64,000 nucleotides of DNA from an uncultured Actinomycetes bacterium (GTDB taxonomy: Bacteria; Actinomycetota; Coriobacteriia; Coriobacteriales; Atopobiaceae): contig OMXZ01000003.1 of NCBI GenBank assembly GCA_900315165.1, positions 58,632-122,631 on the forward strand, in the 5' to 3' direction. The notes beneath the pieces are model-generated. The model was given only the letters and a program-made list of their open reading frames with translations. It was not told the origin of the DNA and did no database searches. Both the position numbers and the translations under genes were made by a program. Shown here in pieces: positions 33,149 through 43,377 of this stretch. The stretch's first letter is position 1; every line of letters begins with the position of its first letter.

Positions 33149-34612
33149 TTACAGGGATGCGAGGAAGCGCCTGAGCGCGGCGCGGCCCGACTCGTCCCAC
33201 TTGTATACACCCGCGTCCTCCAGCACGCCCGCAAAGACCCGGCCGATCTCGTCCTTGCTGAGCCTGCCGGCATCGAGCTCGGCCTCCAGGCGAGGCGGCA
33301 AAATGGCAAGGCCCATGACCTCGATAAGGCCAATGTTCTCCTTCTTGACGTGCCACTTGTCCTCGTGCGGATGGAAGACTCCCAAGGGGTGCTCTTCGCT
33401 CGTAATGTTGCAACGCAGGGCCAGGAGCAGCTCGTAGCGGCCATCCTCCAGCTTGCGAGCCACCGGAGTCACCGTGTTGTGACGCGTACGTACGCCCGCC
33501 TCGTCAAACTCCTCGCACACAATGCCCACGGACTCGTCGCTCCAGACATCCCAAGCGGAAAACACATGGCCCGCGGCATCAAGCAGTTCCGCACGCGAGG
33601 CCTCGGGGGCGGTCAGACGCAGCACGGTGAGCGGCCACTCCAGCACCTCGCAGGTCACCTGCGGGTAGTTCGCCATCGAGAAGCTCTCGCTCACGGCGGC
33701 CTTCATGAGCGGGAAGGTATGGCGCCCGCCCTGGAAATGATCGTGCGAGAGAATTGAGCCGCCCACGATGGGAATGTCTGCGTTGGAACCCACGAAGTAG
33801 TGGGGGAAGCGGTCCACAAAGTCGAGCAGGCGTCCCATGTTCTCCTGGTCAACATGCATCAGGCGATGCTCCCGGCTCATGGCGATGCAGTGCTCCTCGA
33901 AATAGGCATAGGGGCTGTACTGCATGCCCCAACGCTCGCCGCCGAGTTCAATGGGGACGATGCGAAGGTTCTGACGGGCAGGATGCTGCCCCATACCGCT
34001 CGAGGCCATGCGCCCGGCATAGCCCTCGTTCTGCATGCAGAGCTGGCACTCGGGGTACTTCTCGTCATTGGCAGAGCCTGCGCACCCCGCTGCCGCGATA
34101 TCGCGAGGGTCCTTCTCCGGCTTGGACTTGTTTATGGTGATCTCGAGCTCGCCCCAGCGGGTGGGAGTGGTCCAGGCAACGTTCTTGGCTATGGCCTCGC
34201 GGCGCACGTAACCCACATTGCAGCAGAGCTCGTAGAACCAGTCCGTGGCAGCCGCCGACCCGGACTCGAATTCAATCATCTTGAACCGATGGGCAATCTC
34301 GGAGGGACGGGGCATGAGGGCGCCGGCAATGCGCATGGCGGCAATGTCGCGGCCCTGGGCGGTGTCCGCAGCCACGCCATTGGCCACCGCCACGTCTGCC
34401 AGGCGACCAAGCAGCCCCATGATGGGAAAGTCTGCCACGGCAACGTCCTCGGAGGCACGAATGCTCCCGTCCTCACCGCGCAACGGAGCCGGACCCAGGG
34501 CACCCACCGCCTCCAGCACGCGGTTGTAGGCCCAGTCCTCATCCGGCGAATCGACAATTCCCTTCTCGACGCTATAAGCAATGAGCGTCGAGGCATCCCT
34601 TCTTACATCCAT
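33149..34612 (-). CDS. galT: UDP-glucose-hexose-1-phosphate uridylyltransferase, class II
   Basis: 487 residues, the length of the Firmicute-type GalT2. Characteristic segments include PTRWGELEITINKSKPEKDP, CQLCMQNEGYAG, SPYAYFEEHCIAMSREH and the C-terminal IVGGSILSHDHFQGGRH with the HxHxQ-type catalytic histidines. It exchanges UMP between UDP-glucose and galactose-1-phosphate in the Leloir pathway. The ATG at 34612 lies inside the last codons of galK, so galK and galT are coupled. Confidence 0.93.
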   Translation of the reverse strand: MDVRRDASTLIAYSVEKGIVDSPDEDWAYNRVLEAVGALGPAPLRGEDGSIRASEDVAVADFPIMGLLGRLADVAVANGVAADTAQGRDIAAMRIAGALMPRPSEIAHRFKMIEFESGSAAATDWFYELCCNVGYVRREAIAKNVAWTTPTRWGELEITINKSKPEKDPRDIAAAGCAGSANDEKYPECQLCMQNEGYAGRMASSGMGQHPARQNLRIVPIELGGERWGMQYSPYAYFEEHCIAMSREHRLMHVDQENMGRLLDFVDRFPHYFVGSNADIPIVGGSILSHDHFQGGRHTFPLMKAAVSESFSMANYPQVTCEVLEWPLTVLRLTAPEASRAELLDAAGHVFSAWDVWSDESVGIVCEEFDEAGVRTRHNTVTPVARKLEDGRYELLLALRCNITSEEHPLGVFHPHEDKWHVKKENIGLIEVMGLAILPPRLEAELDAGRLSKDEIGRVFAGVLEDAGVYKWDESGRAALRRFLASL

Positions 34613-35808
34613 TGTGCGTACGCCCCCTTCTCGGCAACGTTGTAGACATGCGTAGACCCAGTGCCAAACCACCCATCCATACGAGCGCAGTACTCATCCG
34701 TCGCCGCAAGCGGCACGAAGGCCTGGATGGTTCCGCCGAAGCCGCCACCGTGGATGCGGACGGCACCCCGGCCATCCAACACCAGCTCGGCAAGGCCCAG
34801 GGCCACCATGGCAGGCTGGTAGGAACCACCGGTGCCCACGTTCTGCAGGTACATGGCCGAGCTTGCGCCACTGCGGCGGGTAAGCTCGAGGAAGCCGTCG
34901 ACCTCGCCAGCCACCAGAGCGTCACGGCGCTGGTCAACCAGTTGCTCCTCCAGGTAGTAGTGGATGCCGCGCGTCACCGCGCGGTCGCCCAGGCTCTTGC
35001 GCAGGGTCGCAACCGCCGCCTCAAAGGACTCCTGCGGGACCTCGGCAAGGCGGTCAACGCCCAGCTCGGCGGCAACAGCGTGCATCTCGGCAGGCACGGC
35101 AGCATACTCGTCGGTGAAAACGGAGTGATCGCAACCCACATCGGTGAGGCAGATGGCATAGCCCGCCTGGGCAAAGTCGAAGTCGATGCGCTGGATCTTC
35201 GGATTCCCCTCGTCGAAGAAGTCCATGAAACAGACGGCACCCTGGGCCACGGCCATCTGGTCCATGAGGCCACAGGGCTTGCCAAACCACTTCTGCTCGG
35301 CCAGCTGCCCCATGCGCGCCATGGAGGCGGCGCTCACAGCAGGGCCCTCCCATAGAGCCTCCATAGCGCGGCCAAGTGCCAGCTCCAGCGCCGCGGACGA
35401 AGAGAGGCCGCCGCCGGAGGGAACGTTACTCTGGAGGACCAGGTCGAAGCCCGCAGGCGTACGACCCGTTCCAGCCATGAGCGAAGCCATGCCACGCACG
35501 AGGCCGGCAGTAGTCACGCGCTCGTCCGCACGCGGGTCAAGCGCCTCGAGACTCACCGTAATGGGATCGAAGCCCACACTGACCAGGTGAACCTCGTTGG
35601 TCCCGTTTGCGGCGGCGACACCCACGAAGGAGGCATCGAGCGCCGCCGCAATCACATGTCCGCCCTCGTGGTCGGTGTGGTTGCCGGCAACCTCCGTGCG
35701 ACCCGGCGACACCACCTGGAGGAGCCTGCGGCCAGCCGTCCCAAACTCCTGATCGAACAGGGTTACTACAGCCTCAATACGCGAAGCAAGAGTCTTGTCA
35801 GTGCTCAC
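34603..35808 (-). CDS. galK: galactokinase
   Basis: 401 residues. GHMP-kinase signatures: VVSPGRTEVAGNHTDHEGG (the galactokinase motif, here with EVAGNH), LQSNVPSGGGLSSSAALELA (ATP loop), and VRIHGGGFGGTIQAFVP near the end. It phosphorylates galactose to galactose-1-phosphate. The GTG at 35808 follows a GGAAGG ribosome site seven bases upstream; the in-frame sequence before it is antisense-like. It is downstream of lacG and overlaps galT. Confidence 0.94.
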   Translation of the reverse strand: MSTDKTLASRIEAVVTLFDQEFGTAGRRLLQVVSPGRTEVAGNHTDHEGGHVIAAALDASFVGVAAANGTNEVHLVSVGFDPITVSLEALDPRADERVTTAGLVRGMASLMAGTGRTPAGFDLVLQSNVPSGGGLSSSAALELALGRAMEALWEGPAVSAASMARMGQLAEQKWFGKPCGLMDQMAVAQGAVCFMDFFDEGNPKIQRIDFDFAQAGYAICLTDVGCDHSVFTDEYAAVPAEMHAVAAELGVDRLAEVPQESFEAAVATLRKSLGDRAVTRGIHYYLEEQLVDQRRDALVAGEVDGFLELTRRSGASSAMYLQNVGTGGSYQPAMVALGLAELVLDGRGAVRIHGGGFGGTIQAFVPLAATDEYCARMDGWFGTGSTHVYNVAEKGAYAQWM

Positions 35809-35957
35809 GTCCTTACCTTCCCTCCCCGCCGTCCTCGGCGGATGCCCGTGATTCACTAATGAAGCCATTGGGGTAACTCCACGCTCACACCAGCCTGGAT
35901 TTCACGCACACTTCAAGCTGCGGAGAACTCCCCTTCTGGCCCTGGGGCATCTTCTGC

Positions 35958-37370
35958 CTACTCGAGCTCTCCCGTCTCGGCCACGCGCTTGAACCAGTAG
36001 GCAGATGCCTTGGGGTAGCGCTGCTGCGTCTTAAAGTCAACGTAGAAGAAGCCATAACGCTTGTTGTAGCCATTGGTCCACGAGAACATGTCCATGAGCG
36101 ACCAGAGGAAGTAGCCGCCAACGTTGACGCCCGCCTCCACGGCGCGCAGGAGTGCGGCCAGATGCTTGCGAACGTAATCGATGCGCGGGCTGTCGTCGAT
36201 GTAGCCGTCCTCGAACTCGTCCTTGTAACCCATACCGTTCTCGGTGATGAAGATCTGCTTGTAGTTGGGGTACTGCAGACGGATGCGCACAAGCAGGTCG
36301 AAGAGGCCTTCGGGATAGATGATCCAGTCCCAGTCCGTAGTGGGTATGCCAGGCTTGTTGACGCGCTCGCCAACACCCTTGAGGCGGAAGCGGTCGGTAC
36401 CCTTCTCGCCCGTACCATTGTGATGCAGGTCGTTCTCACCCTCATAGGCCTTGAGGAAACGGCTCTGGTAGTAGTTGATGCCCAGGTTGTCGTTGAGCTG
36501 AGCCGCCTGCCGCATGAGGGCGAGGTCCTCGTTGCGGATGTCAAGGGAACCGCCGGAAATGGCCACGAGGCGATTGACGACCTCCATGGTGTCGGCCGCA
36601 TAGTCGCCGCGGAAGGTGGCATCGAGGAGGAACTGGTTCTGCAGGACGTCCTCGTTCTTGGCAGCCTGAATATCGCCCGCATCGTTTTCGTCGAAGGGAT
36701 ATTTGCCCTCAAGGGACTGTACGATGCCGATCTTGCCGGCATAGCCCGCCTCCTTGTAGGCAATGACGGCCTTGGCGTGCGCCAGCATCATGTTGTGCAT
36801 GCACTGGAAGGCCTTGGTCAGGTTCGCCTGCTCGCCGCCGGGGAAGGTGCCCTCGATATAGGTGTTGGTGGCCACGGCCCAGATCTCGTTGAAGGTGAAC
36901 CAGTAGGTGACCTCGTCCCTGTACTCCTCAAAGCAGAACCTGGCGTAGTCGACAAAGGCATCGATGGTGGCACGGTTGAGGAAGTCTCCCTGGTCGAACA
37001 GGGCGGCAGGCGTGTCGAAGTGGTGCAGGGTCACGAAGGGCTCGACCCCATGTTCATGACAGGCAGCGAAGAGCCTGTGATAGAACGCGACGCCTTCGGG
37101 ATTGGGCTCGCCGACACCCGTAGGGAAGATGCGGCTCCAGGCAATGGAGATGCGGATGCCATTGATGCCGAACTTCTCGCAGAGGTCGAGGTCGACGGGG
37201 TACTGGTGATAGAAGTCGCTGGCTGGGTCGGCGGAAAAGCGACCCTGGGCTGCCAGGAAGTCGTCCCAGGCAACCTTGCCCTTGCCGTGCGTGAGGGTCT
37301 CGCCCTCGCACTGGTAGGCGGCTGTTGCCCCACCATATATAAAGCCCTTGGGGAAAGCCATGCTTGCCAT
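35958..37370 (-). CDS. lacG: 6-phospho-beta-galactosidase, GH1
   Basis: 470 residues, as expected for LacG. GH1 acid/base [11 protein letters not shown] and nucleophile FITENGMGY are present. The phosphate-binding region reads [21 protein letters not shown], with the tryptophan and the S/K/Y triad typical of 6-phospho-beta-galactosidases rather than 6-phospho-beta-glucosidases. It hydrolyses lactose-6-phosphate from the PTS to glucose and galactose-6-phosphate in the cytosol. Start ATG 37370 has AGGAG seven bases upstream. Confidence 0.88.
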   Translation of the reverse strand: MASMAFPKGFIYGGATAAYQCEGETLTHGKGKVAWDDFLAAQGRFSADPASDFYHQYPVDLDLCEKFGINGIRISIAWSRIFPTGVGEPNPEGVAFYHRLFAACHEHGVEPFVTLHHFDTPAALFDQGDFLNRATIDAFVDYARFCFEEYRDEVTYWFTFNEIWAVATNTYIEGTFPGGEQANLTKAFQCMHNMMLAHAKAVIAYKEAGYAGKIGIVQSLEGKYPFDENDAGDIQAAKNEDVLQNQFLLDATFRGDYAADTMEVVNRLVAISGGSLDIRNEDLALMRQAAQLNDNLGINYYQSRFLKAYEGENDLHHNGTGEKGTDRFRLKGVGERVNKPGIPTTDWDWIIYPEGLFDLLVRIRLQYPNYKQIFITENGMGYKDEFEDGYIDDSPRIDYVRKHLAALLRAVEAGVNVGGYFLWSLMDMFSWTNGYNKRYGFFYVDFKTQQRYPKASAYWFKRVAETGELE

Positions 37371-37425
37371 GATGCTGCTCCTGTTCGTTCAGGTCTGGTC
37401 TTTGGTCACTTCTGCGCGAGGGAAA

Positions 37426-37458
37426 GGGTGGGCTGGGGCATGCATCCCCAACCCACCC
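37426..37458. terminator. intercistronic hairpin between lacE and lacG
   Basis: Arms GGGTGGGCTGGGG and CCCCAACCCACCC around a short loop (CATGCAT). Only a TTT follows on the minus strand, so partial termination or mRNA stabilisation is more likely than a full stop. Confidence 0.5.
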
Positions 37459-37469
37459 GTGGAGGAGGG

Positions 37470-39242
37470 CTACTTACCGAGCTGCTCCTTGACGAACCTG
37501 AGGGAGGCCTCGCCATCGCGGGTAAGGGCGATGTACTGCCTGCCCTGGGTGGCGGCTGCGGCGACGCCCAGGCGGTCGGCATCCTTGCGGAGGTCATCCA
37601 GATAGGACGCCACCTGGGGAGCCATGATCACGAGGTCGAAGTCACCCATGATGTCGAGGTGGGCGCCGTAGGCACCGGCTGCGGTCTCGAGATCGATTCC
37701 GTGCTCTTGGGCGGCCTTGGCAAGGGCGTTGGCGAGCAGGCCCGAGGTTCCGCCACCCTGGCAGAGCACGAGGACCTTCTTGCCGTTGAGGCTGGCGAAC
37801 TCACCCTCGGCAGCGGAGGGAACGGCCTCAGCAGGAGCGGCCTCGGCGGCTGCGCTGGCTGCGGAATTCTCTGCGGCCTCCGCCACGGAGGAGGCGCTGG
37901 CCTTGCCCTGGAAGGCATCGGTCATCTTGGCTGCCTTGGCAGCGATGGCCTCCTCGTCAAGGTTTTCGGCCTCCTGGTCGCACATCTGCTTGTCATAGAC
38001 GCGGAAGAAGGGGTAGTAGATTGCGGCATCCATGGCGAGCATGATGACGGTGAAGACGATGGCCATAGGTGCGACGCCGGAGCCAAGGATGATGCCCAGG
38101 GGCGAGGGGGTGGTCCAGGGCAGGGTGTAGATGAGGCCATTCATGCCCAGGACGTCAACGAAGATCTTGAAGAGCCAGACGTTGCAGATGGGGGCGAAGA
38201 TCATGGGGATGAAGAAGACCGGGTTGAGGATTATGGGCGCACCAAAGAGGAAGGGCTCGTTAACGTTGAAGAGCACCGGAATGATGGAGGCACGACCAAC
38301 TGCCTTCATCTCCTTGGACTTGGACAGGAAGGCAAAGAGGGCGCAAGCCATGAGCGTGGCACCGGTACCACCAGCGCAGACGACGAAGTACTGGGTGGAG
38401 AGGGCGAGAACGTGGGTGGCGTGCTGCCCAGCCTGAACGGCCGCGAGGTTCTCGGTCATGCCCGTCATGAGGGCTGCAGAGATGGCAGGCTCGACGATCG
38501 AGGGACCATGGACGCCCACGAACCAGAAGAGAGACATGGCGCCGTAAATGATGGCCAGGCCAATGTAGCCGTCGGCAGCGGTGAAGATGGGCTGGAAGAC
38601 GCGGATGACACCCTCAGCGAAGCAGAAGCCGAACGCGTTGCGGAAGAAGAGGTCGAAGATCCAGAAGAAGGTGACGGAGGCACCAAAGGGGATGATGTCC
38701 TTGAAGGTCTGAGAGATGTTGGGCGGAACCTGCTCGGGCATCTTGATGGTGACGTTGTGGCCGATGCAGAACTTGTAGAAGCCGCCGACCACAAAGGCGG
38801 AGATGAAGGCCGTGATCAGGCCCTTACTTCCCATGTAGGCGTTGGAGAAGCCGGAGGCGGTGTCTGTGGAGATGGGGTCGGACGTCAGGATGAGGAAGCC
38901 CACCATCGCCGCGATCATCGTCGAGATGAAGTTAATCTGGTTGTTGCGGGGCATGTCGCGGTTGAGGGCGTCGGTAAAGTGCTTGGCAGTCGTCGCCGAT
39001 ACGACGAGCGCAAGGATGCCCATGGAGTAGTTGTAGGGCTTGGTGAGGATGGCCTCGATCTCCGCGGGCCATGTGAAGCCCCAGATGTTGGGCACATAGG
39101 CGATCAGCAGGAAAATCGACGAGAAGATGACGATAGGCATGGCAGAGATGAAGCCGTCGCGAATCGACTTGAGGTACTTGTTTGCGGCGACCTTGTTAAA
39201 GAAGGGCTTTCCCTTCTCGATCCAGGCAATGAGCGCTTCCAT
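37470..39242 (-). CDS. lacE: PTS lactose-specific EIICB component
   Basis: 590 residues. The EIIC membrane domain occupies residues 1 to about 435 with about ten helices (ISAMPIVIFSSIFLLIAYVP; substrate region around FVGVHGPSIVEPA). An alanine-rich linker is followed by an EIIB domain beginning KVLVLCQGGGTSGLLANA, with the phospho-cysteine in LCQGG. The IIC-IIB order in one chain is that of LacE. It takes up lactose as lactose-6-phosphate with LacF as phosphodonor. Confidence 0.92.
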   Translation of the reverse strand: MEALIAWIEKGKPFFNKVAANKYLKSIRDGFISAMPIVIFSSIFLLIAYVPNIWGFTWPAEIEAILTKPYNYSMGILALVVSATTAKHFTDALNRDMPRNNQINFISTMIAAMVGFLILTSDPISTDTASGFSNAYMGSKGLITAFISAFVVGGFYKFCIGHNVTIKMPEQVPPNISQTFKDIIPFGASVTFFWIFDLFFRNAFGFCFAEGVIRVFQPIFTAADGYIGLAIIYGAMSLFWFVGVHGPSIVEPAISAALMTGMTENLAAVQAGQHATHVLALSTQYFVVCAGGTGATLMACALFAFLSKSKEMKAVGRASIIPVLFNVNEPFLFGAPIILNPVFFIPMIFAPICNVWLFKIFVDVLGMNGLIYTLPWTTPSPLGIILGSGVAPMAIVFTVIMLAMDAAIYYPFFRVYDKQMCDQEAENLDEEAIAAKAAKMTDAFQGKASASSVAEAAENSAASAAAEAAPAEAVPSAAEGEFASLNGKKVLVLCQGGGTSGLLANALAKAAQEHGIDLETAAGAYGAHLDIMGDFDLVIMAPQVASYLDDLRKDADRLGVAAAATQGRQYIALTRDGEASLRFVKEQLGK

Positions 39243-39294
39243 TATGGGTCCTTTCCAGCTCTTGTAGCCGAATTGATGCTTCCCTTGCTTCCGC

Positions 39295-39606
39295 CTAGTT
39301 CCTGCGGTAGACGTCGAGCAGGGTGCCGATGATGTCCTTGAGCAGGAGGGTGGTCATGAGGTGGTCCTGGGCGTGGACGGTAATGAAGGTGATGTCCACG
39401 TTCTCACCGCGGGCCTCGCTGGTGAGCATGGTCGTCTGGGCGCGATGGGCGTCTGCCAGGCTCTTCTTGGCCTCCTCGACCAAGGCGTCGACCTCGTCGA
39501 ACTTGCCTGCCTGGGCCTTGTTGAGGGCGAGCAGGAGATTGGAACGCGCGTCTCCCGAGTAAGCGACGATCTCGAATGCGGTGTTGATGACGTCTTCCTT
39601 CTGCAC
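39295..39606 (-). CDS. lacF: PTS lactose-specific EIIA component
   Basis: 103 residues, all helical, NTAFEIVAYSGDARSNLLLAL then the phospho-histidine region FITVHAQDHLMTT. Typical lactose/cellobiose EIIA, forming a trimer and passing phosphate from HPr to LacE EIIB. GTG start at 39606 after AAAGGGAGAACACC. It is the first gene of the operon, behind the operator at 39653-39670. Confidence 0.93.
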   Translation of the reverse strand: MQKEDVINTAFEIVAYSGDARSNLLLALNKAQAGKFDEVDALVEEAKKSLADAHRAQTTMLTSEARGENVDITFITVHAQDHLMTTLLLKDIIGTLLDVYRRN

Positions 39607-39652
39607 GGTGTTCTCCCTTTTCCTTGTGGGGCTTAGCCTTCTTCATAACTGT

Positions 39653-39670
39653 GATGTTAACGTTAACATC
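39653..39670. promoter_or_regulatory. perfect 18-bp palindromic LacI-type operator
   Basis: GATGTTAACGTTAACATC, fully symmetrical, 47 bases upstream of lacF and between the divergent lac operon and LacI gene. The central AACGTT is typical of LacI/GalR operators. The LacI-family gene at 39839 is the obvious ligand-sensing repressor. Confidence 0.75.
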
Positions 39671-39704
39671 GCCTGATCACATAGTAGCTTGTTTAATTGA
39701 AATT

Positions 39705-39734
39705 GTTCGTTTGTGTTCGTATTTGTGCGCGTAC
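39705..39734. promoter_or_regulatory. 10-bp-period direct repeats, DeoR-type site
   Basis: Three consecutive decamers: GTTCGTTTGT, GTTCGTATTT, GTGCGCGTAC. The same unit and period recur at 42011-42040. Helical phasing and resemblance to DeoR/GlpR-type operators suggest cooperative binding, possibly by the DeoR regulator at 42115. Confidence 0.55.
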
Positions 39735-39838
39735 GGTAGGTTTTTTGCCGCGAGCGGTGGGTTTGCCTCACTAACGCCCTGGAAGTGCCACCATGTGCTA
39801 CCAATTTGATGGCAATCCCGTCGAAAGGTGCGAACCAC

Positions 39839-40864
39839 ATGGGCACGACACCCTCCCCCAGCGCACGCAAGCGGTCCTCGGCATCGCTGATCGATGTCGC
39901 ACGTCTCGCCGGCGTATCGGCTCAGACCGCCTCGCGGGTGGCAAACGACTCCCCCTCTGTGAAGCCCGAGACTCGCGAGCGCGTCGTCAAGGCCATGCAG
40001 GAGCTGGGCTACCATCCGAGCTTTGCAGGCAGGTCCCTAAGGCTCAGTCGCTATCAGGCCGTGGGGCTGGCAATGTCGAACATCATCAGCTCGGGCAACG
40101 TACGGCGTCTGAGCGGAATTCTGGACGCCGCAGCAGCCCAAGGCTACGCCGTGACGCTCGTGCAACCGCGGGAGGACGCCACGGGCGAGATTTCCGACAT
40201 CGCACGCCGCATGGCGTCGCTGCCCGTCGACGCGATGATCTACAACCTCAACCGCACCTACCTCATCGATGACTTCCTTGCCTTCAAGCCGGGCCCATCG
40301 CTACGCTGCGTAGCCATAGCAAGCATCGAGCACCCCTCCCTGGCCTGCATAGACGCAGACCAGGCCGCCTGTGCACGCACAATCGCAAAGTATCTTCTGA
40401 ATCACGGCCACCACCATATGAGGATGGTGGGAGGACCCGTCAACTCGATAGCCGCCCGGCAGCGCGAGGAGGCCTGGCTAGATTTTCTCAAAGAAGAGGG
40501 CCTCCCCACGGCCGAACCCGTACGCGGCGACTGGTCGGCAGAGAGCGGCTATGAGGCAGGCCTGAGAATTGCAGAAGACCCAGCGGTGACAGCCGTCTTT
40601 GCCGCCAACGACAACATGGCAGCCGGCGTGATCGAGGCCCTGCGGGACAAGGGTCGCCGCGTGCCAGACGACGTGAGCGTGGTCGGCGTGGACAACTCCC
40701 TCTCCCAAAGCATAGCCAAGCCACAACTCACCAGCTATGCCTTTGACGATCGCACGGTGGGCAAACTGGCCTTCGAGGCGGCCGTGCGACCGGAGAACAC
40801 CCCCTCCCTTACCCTGGTACCAGGAAGGCTGGTCGAGCGGTCGTCGGTCCGCGATATTCGATAG
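39839..40864 (+). CDS. LacI-family transcriptional regulator
   Basis: 341 residues. N-terminal helix-turn-helix SLIDVARLAGVSAQTASRVAND with hinge region SFAGRSLRLSRYQAVG, then a periplasmic-binding-protein-like sensor (VFAANDNMAAGVIEALRD, SVVGVDN). It represses sugar operons in the absence of inducer. Divergent from lacF with a perfect palindrome between them, so lac control is likely; galE is convergent. ATG 39839 follows AAAGG. Confidence 0.92.
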   Translation: MGTTPSPSARKRSSASLIDVARLAGVSAQTASRVANDSPSVKPETRERVVKAMQELGYHPSFAGRSLRLSRYQAVGLAMSNIISSGNVRRLSGILDAAAAQGYAVTLVQPREDATGEISDIARRMASLPVDAMIYNLNRTYLIDDFLAFKPGPSLRCVAIASIEHPSLACIDADQAACARTIAKYLLNHGHHHMRMVGGPVNSIAARQREEAWLDFLKEEGLPTAEPVRGDWSAESGYEAGLRIAEDPAVTAVFAANDNMAAGVIEALRDKGRRVPDDVSVVGVDNSLSQSIAKPQLTSYAFDDRTVGKLAFEAAVRPENTPSLTLVPGRLVERSSVRDIR

Positions 40865-40897
40865 ACGAGGGAGTTGCAGCCCTATCGAGTTGCGGCC

Positions 40898-41953
<1,056 letters not shown>

Positions 41954-42010
41954 AGGTAGCACCTCCGCTTGACGATCTTCCCTTGGCTACGGCTAGTATA
42001 AGACAGTGTT

Positions 42011-42040
42011 GTGCGTTTGTGTGCGTTTATGTTTGTTTAC
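42011..42040. promoter_or_regulatory. 10-bp-period direct repeats in the galE/deoR control region
   Basis: Decamers GTGCGTTTGT, GTGCGTTTAT, GTTTGTTTAC, then GTTAATATTT. Same period and near-identical unit as the lac site at 39705-39734. Confidence 0.55.
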
Positions 42041-42114
42041 GTTAATATTTTTCTGAAACAGCCCTTGCCGTCAAACGCTATAGTCAGATTGAACAATATC
42101 AATCAGGAGAGATC

Positions 42115-42879
42115 ATGCTCAAAACGGAACGACAGGATACCATCGTCGCATTGGTCAACGAGGCAGGGTCCGCCACGGTAACCGACATATCCAAGCGCCT
42201 CGGCGTCTCGCCCATGACAATCCGCCGCGACCTCGACGAGCTTTCGAGCATAGGCGCCCTTGTCCGCATCCACGGCGGCGCCCAAAGGGCCGATGACGGA
42301 TCTATTGCGATGCTGGTCAAAGAACTCACCAATACCGAGAAGGAGAGCGTCCGTTCGGACGAAAAGGCACAGGTTGCCAAGGCGGCAGCCATGCTTATCT
42401 CCAATGGGGACAACATCTTTGTCGGTGCGGGCACGACCGGACAGGCACTTGCCCGCGCCGTGAGCGACATGAAGTTGCGGGCCATCACCAACAGCCTGAC
42501 GGTCTTTAACATCCTCAAGGAGGCACGCAACATTGAACCGGTACTGATTGGTGGTGACTATCGGCCCACTACCGGCGCGTTCGTGGGACCGATGGCCGAG
42601 CTAGTCGGCAAGTCAATCGGCATCGACAAAGCCTTTGTGGGCGTCAACGGCATCTATGATGGTGCCGTATCCACGTCAAACTCCGCAGAGGGCAGCATCC
42701 AGCGGCTGATACTCGACCGCTCCAGCAAGCGATACATCATCGCTGACTCGAGCAAGGTGGGAAGGCGGGACTTCTTCGACTTCTATCACCTTTCCAAGAT
42801 CGACGCCCTCATCACCGACGCGGGGCTCGAAACCGAACAGCGTATCGCACTCGAGGGGTTCGTGAAGGTGCTATCGTAG
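42115..42879 (+). CDS. DeoR-family sugar-phosphate-responsive repressor (LacR/GlpR-like)
   Basis: 254 residues. DeoR helix-turn-helix RQDTIVALVNEAGSATVTDIS then RLGVSPMTIRRDLDEL, followed by the sugar-phosphate-binding domain with GDNIFVGAGTTGQALAR and RYIIADSSKVG. These regulators respond to phosphosugars such as tagatose-6-phosphate or galactose-6-phosphate. Placed between galE and the accessory region with shared phased repeats, it likely controls galE and lac. ATG 42115 follows CAGGAGAG. Confidence 0.9.
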   Translation: MLKTERQDTIVALVNEAGSATVTDISKRLGVSPMTIRRDLDELSSIGALVRIHGGAQRADDGSIAMLVKELTNTEKESVRSDEKAQVAKAAAMLISNGDNIFVGAGTTGQALARAVSDMKLRAITNSLTVFNILKEARNIEPVLIGGDYRPTTGAFVGPMAELVGKSIGIDKAFVGVNGIYDGAVSTSNSAEGSIQRLILDRSSKRYIIADSSKVGRRDFFDFYHLSKIDALITDAGLETEQRIALEGFVKVLS

Positions 42880-42898
42880 CCTGGCAATGCCCGCTAAA

Positions 42899-43027
42899 AT
42901 CCGCCGCATGACCCGCGTGGCGCTCAAGTACGACGCCATCAACCTCTCGCAGGGCTTCCCCGACTTCGACCCGCCCGCCGCCATCACCGACCGCCTGCGA
43001 CGCCCTCGACGGCTGGCGTGACAAGCT
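42899..43027 (+). pseudogene. internally deleted copy of the aminotransferase at 30874
   Basis: Bases 42899-42998 are identical, by my reading, to 30919-31018 (encoding RRMTRVALKYDAINLSQ to ITDRL). They are joined directly to a 30-base match to 31977-32006 (encoding DALDGWRDKL), followed by a stop. About 960 bases of the middle are missing. The left break point coincides with the position where the intact gene lacks about a dozen residues. No start codon; not functional. Confidence 0.85.
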
Positions 43028-43089
43028 AGCACAATAGATGCGGTAGACTTGGGCTTGACCAACAACGATCTACACGCGATGGGGGCGCC

Positions 43090-43377
43090 ATGCCGACGAT
43101 CGACCAGGTATATCGCCAGATCGGCGAGTTCGCCCAGCGCAGGGGCGTGCGTCGCGTGATTCTGTATGGCTCGCGCGCCCGCGGTACCAATGGTTTAAAG
43201 AGCGATATCGATATTGCGGCTGAGGGCTCCCGCGACTTCCACGGTTTCGAGGAGGACGTCCAGGACCATCTGAGGTCGCTTCTTGTGGTTGACCTAGTTA
43301 ATCTCGATACCTGCCGCTCGGAAGAGCTGCTCCGCGAAATCGCCCGCGATGGGAAGGTCATCTATGAAGAAGTTTGA
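43090..43377 (+). CDS. MNT-type nucleotidyltransferase antitoxin
   Basis: 95 residues. VILYGSRARGTNGLKSDIDIAAEG carries the GS-x-x-x-G and D-x-D motifs of minimal nucleotidyltransferases. In HEPN/MNT modules the MNT protein adenylylates the HEPN toxin near its active site. The gene overlaps the HEPN gene by 14 bases (the latter starts at 43364), in the common MNT-first order of HI0073-like pairs. ATG 43090 has GATGGGGG upstream. Confidence 0.88.
   Translation: MPTIDQVYRQIGEFAQRRGVRRVILYGSRARGTNGLKSDIDIAAEGSRDFHGFEEDVQDHLRSLLVVDLVNLDTCRSEELLREIARDGKVIYEEV

Noticed and set aside
36162..39332. 1056-codon plus-strand frame across lacG and lacE
   Set aside because: It is antisense to two well-supported genes, with low-complexity valine/glycine/aspartate-rich translation and no recognisable domain.
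39785..40272. Alternative frame in the LacI gene start region
   Set aside because: The LacI frame has the helix-turn-helix and ribosome site; the other frame lacks a domain.
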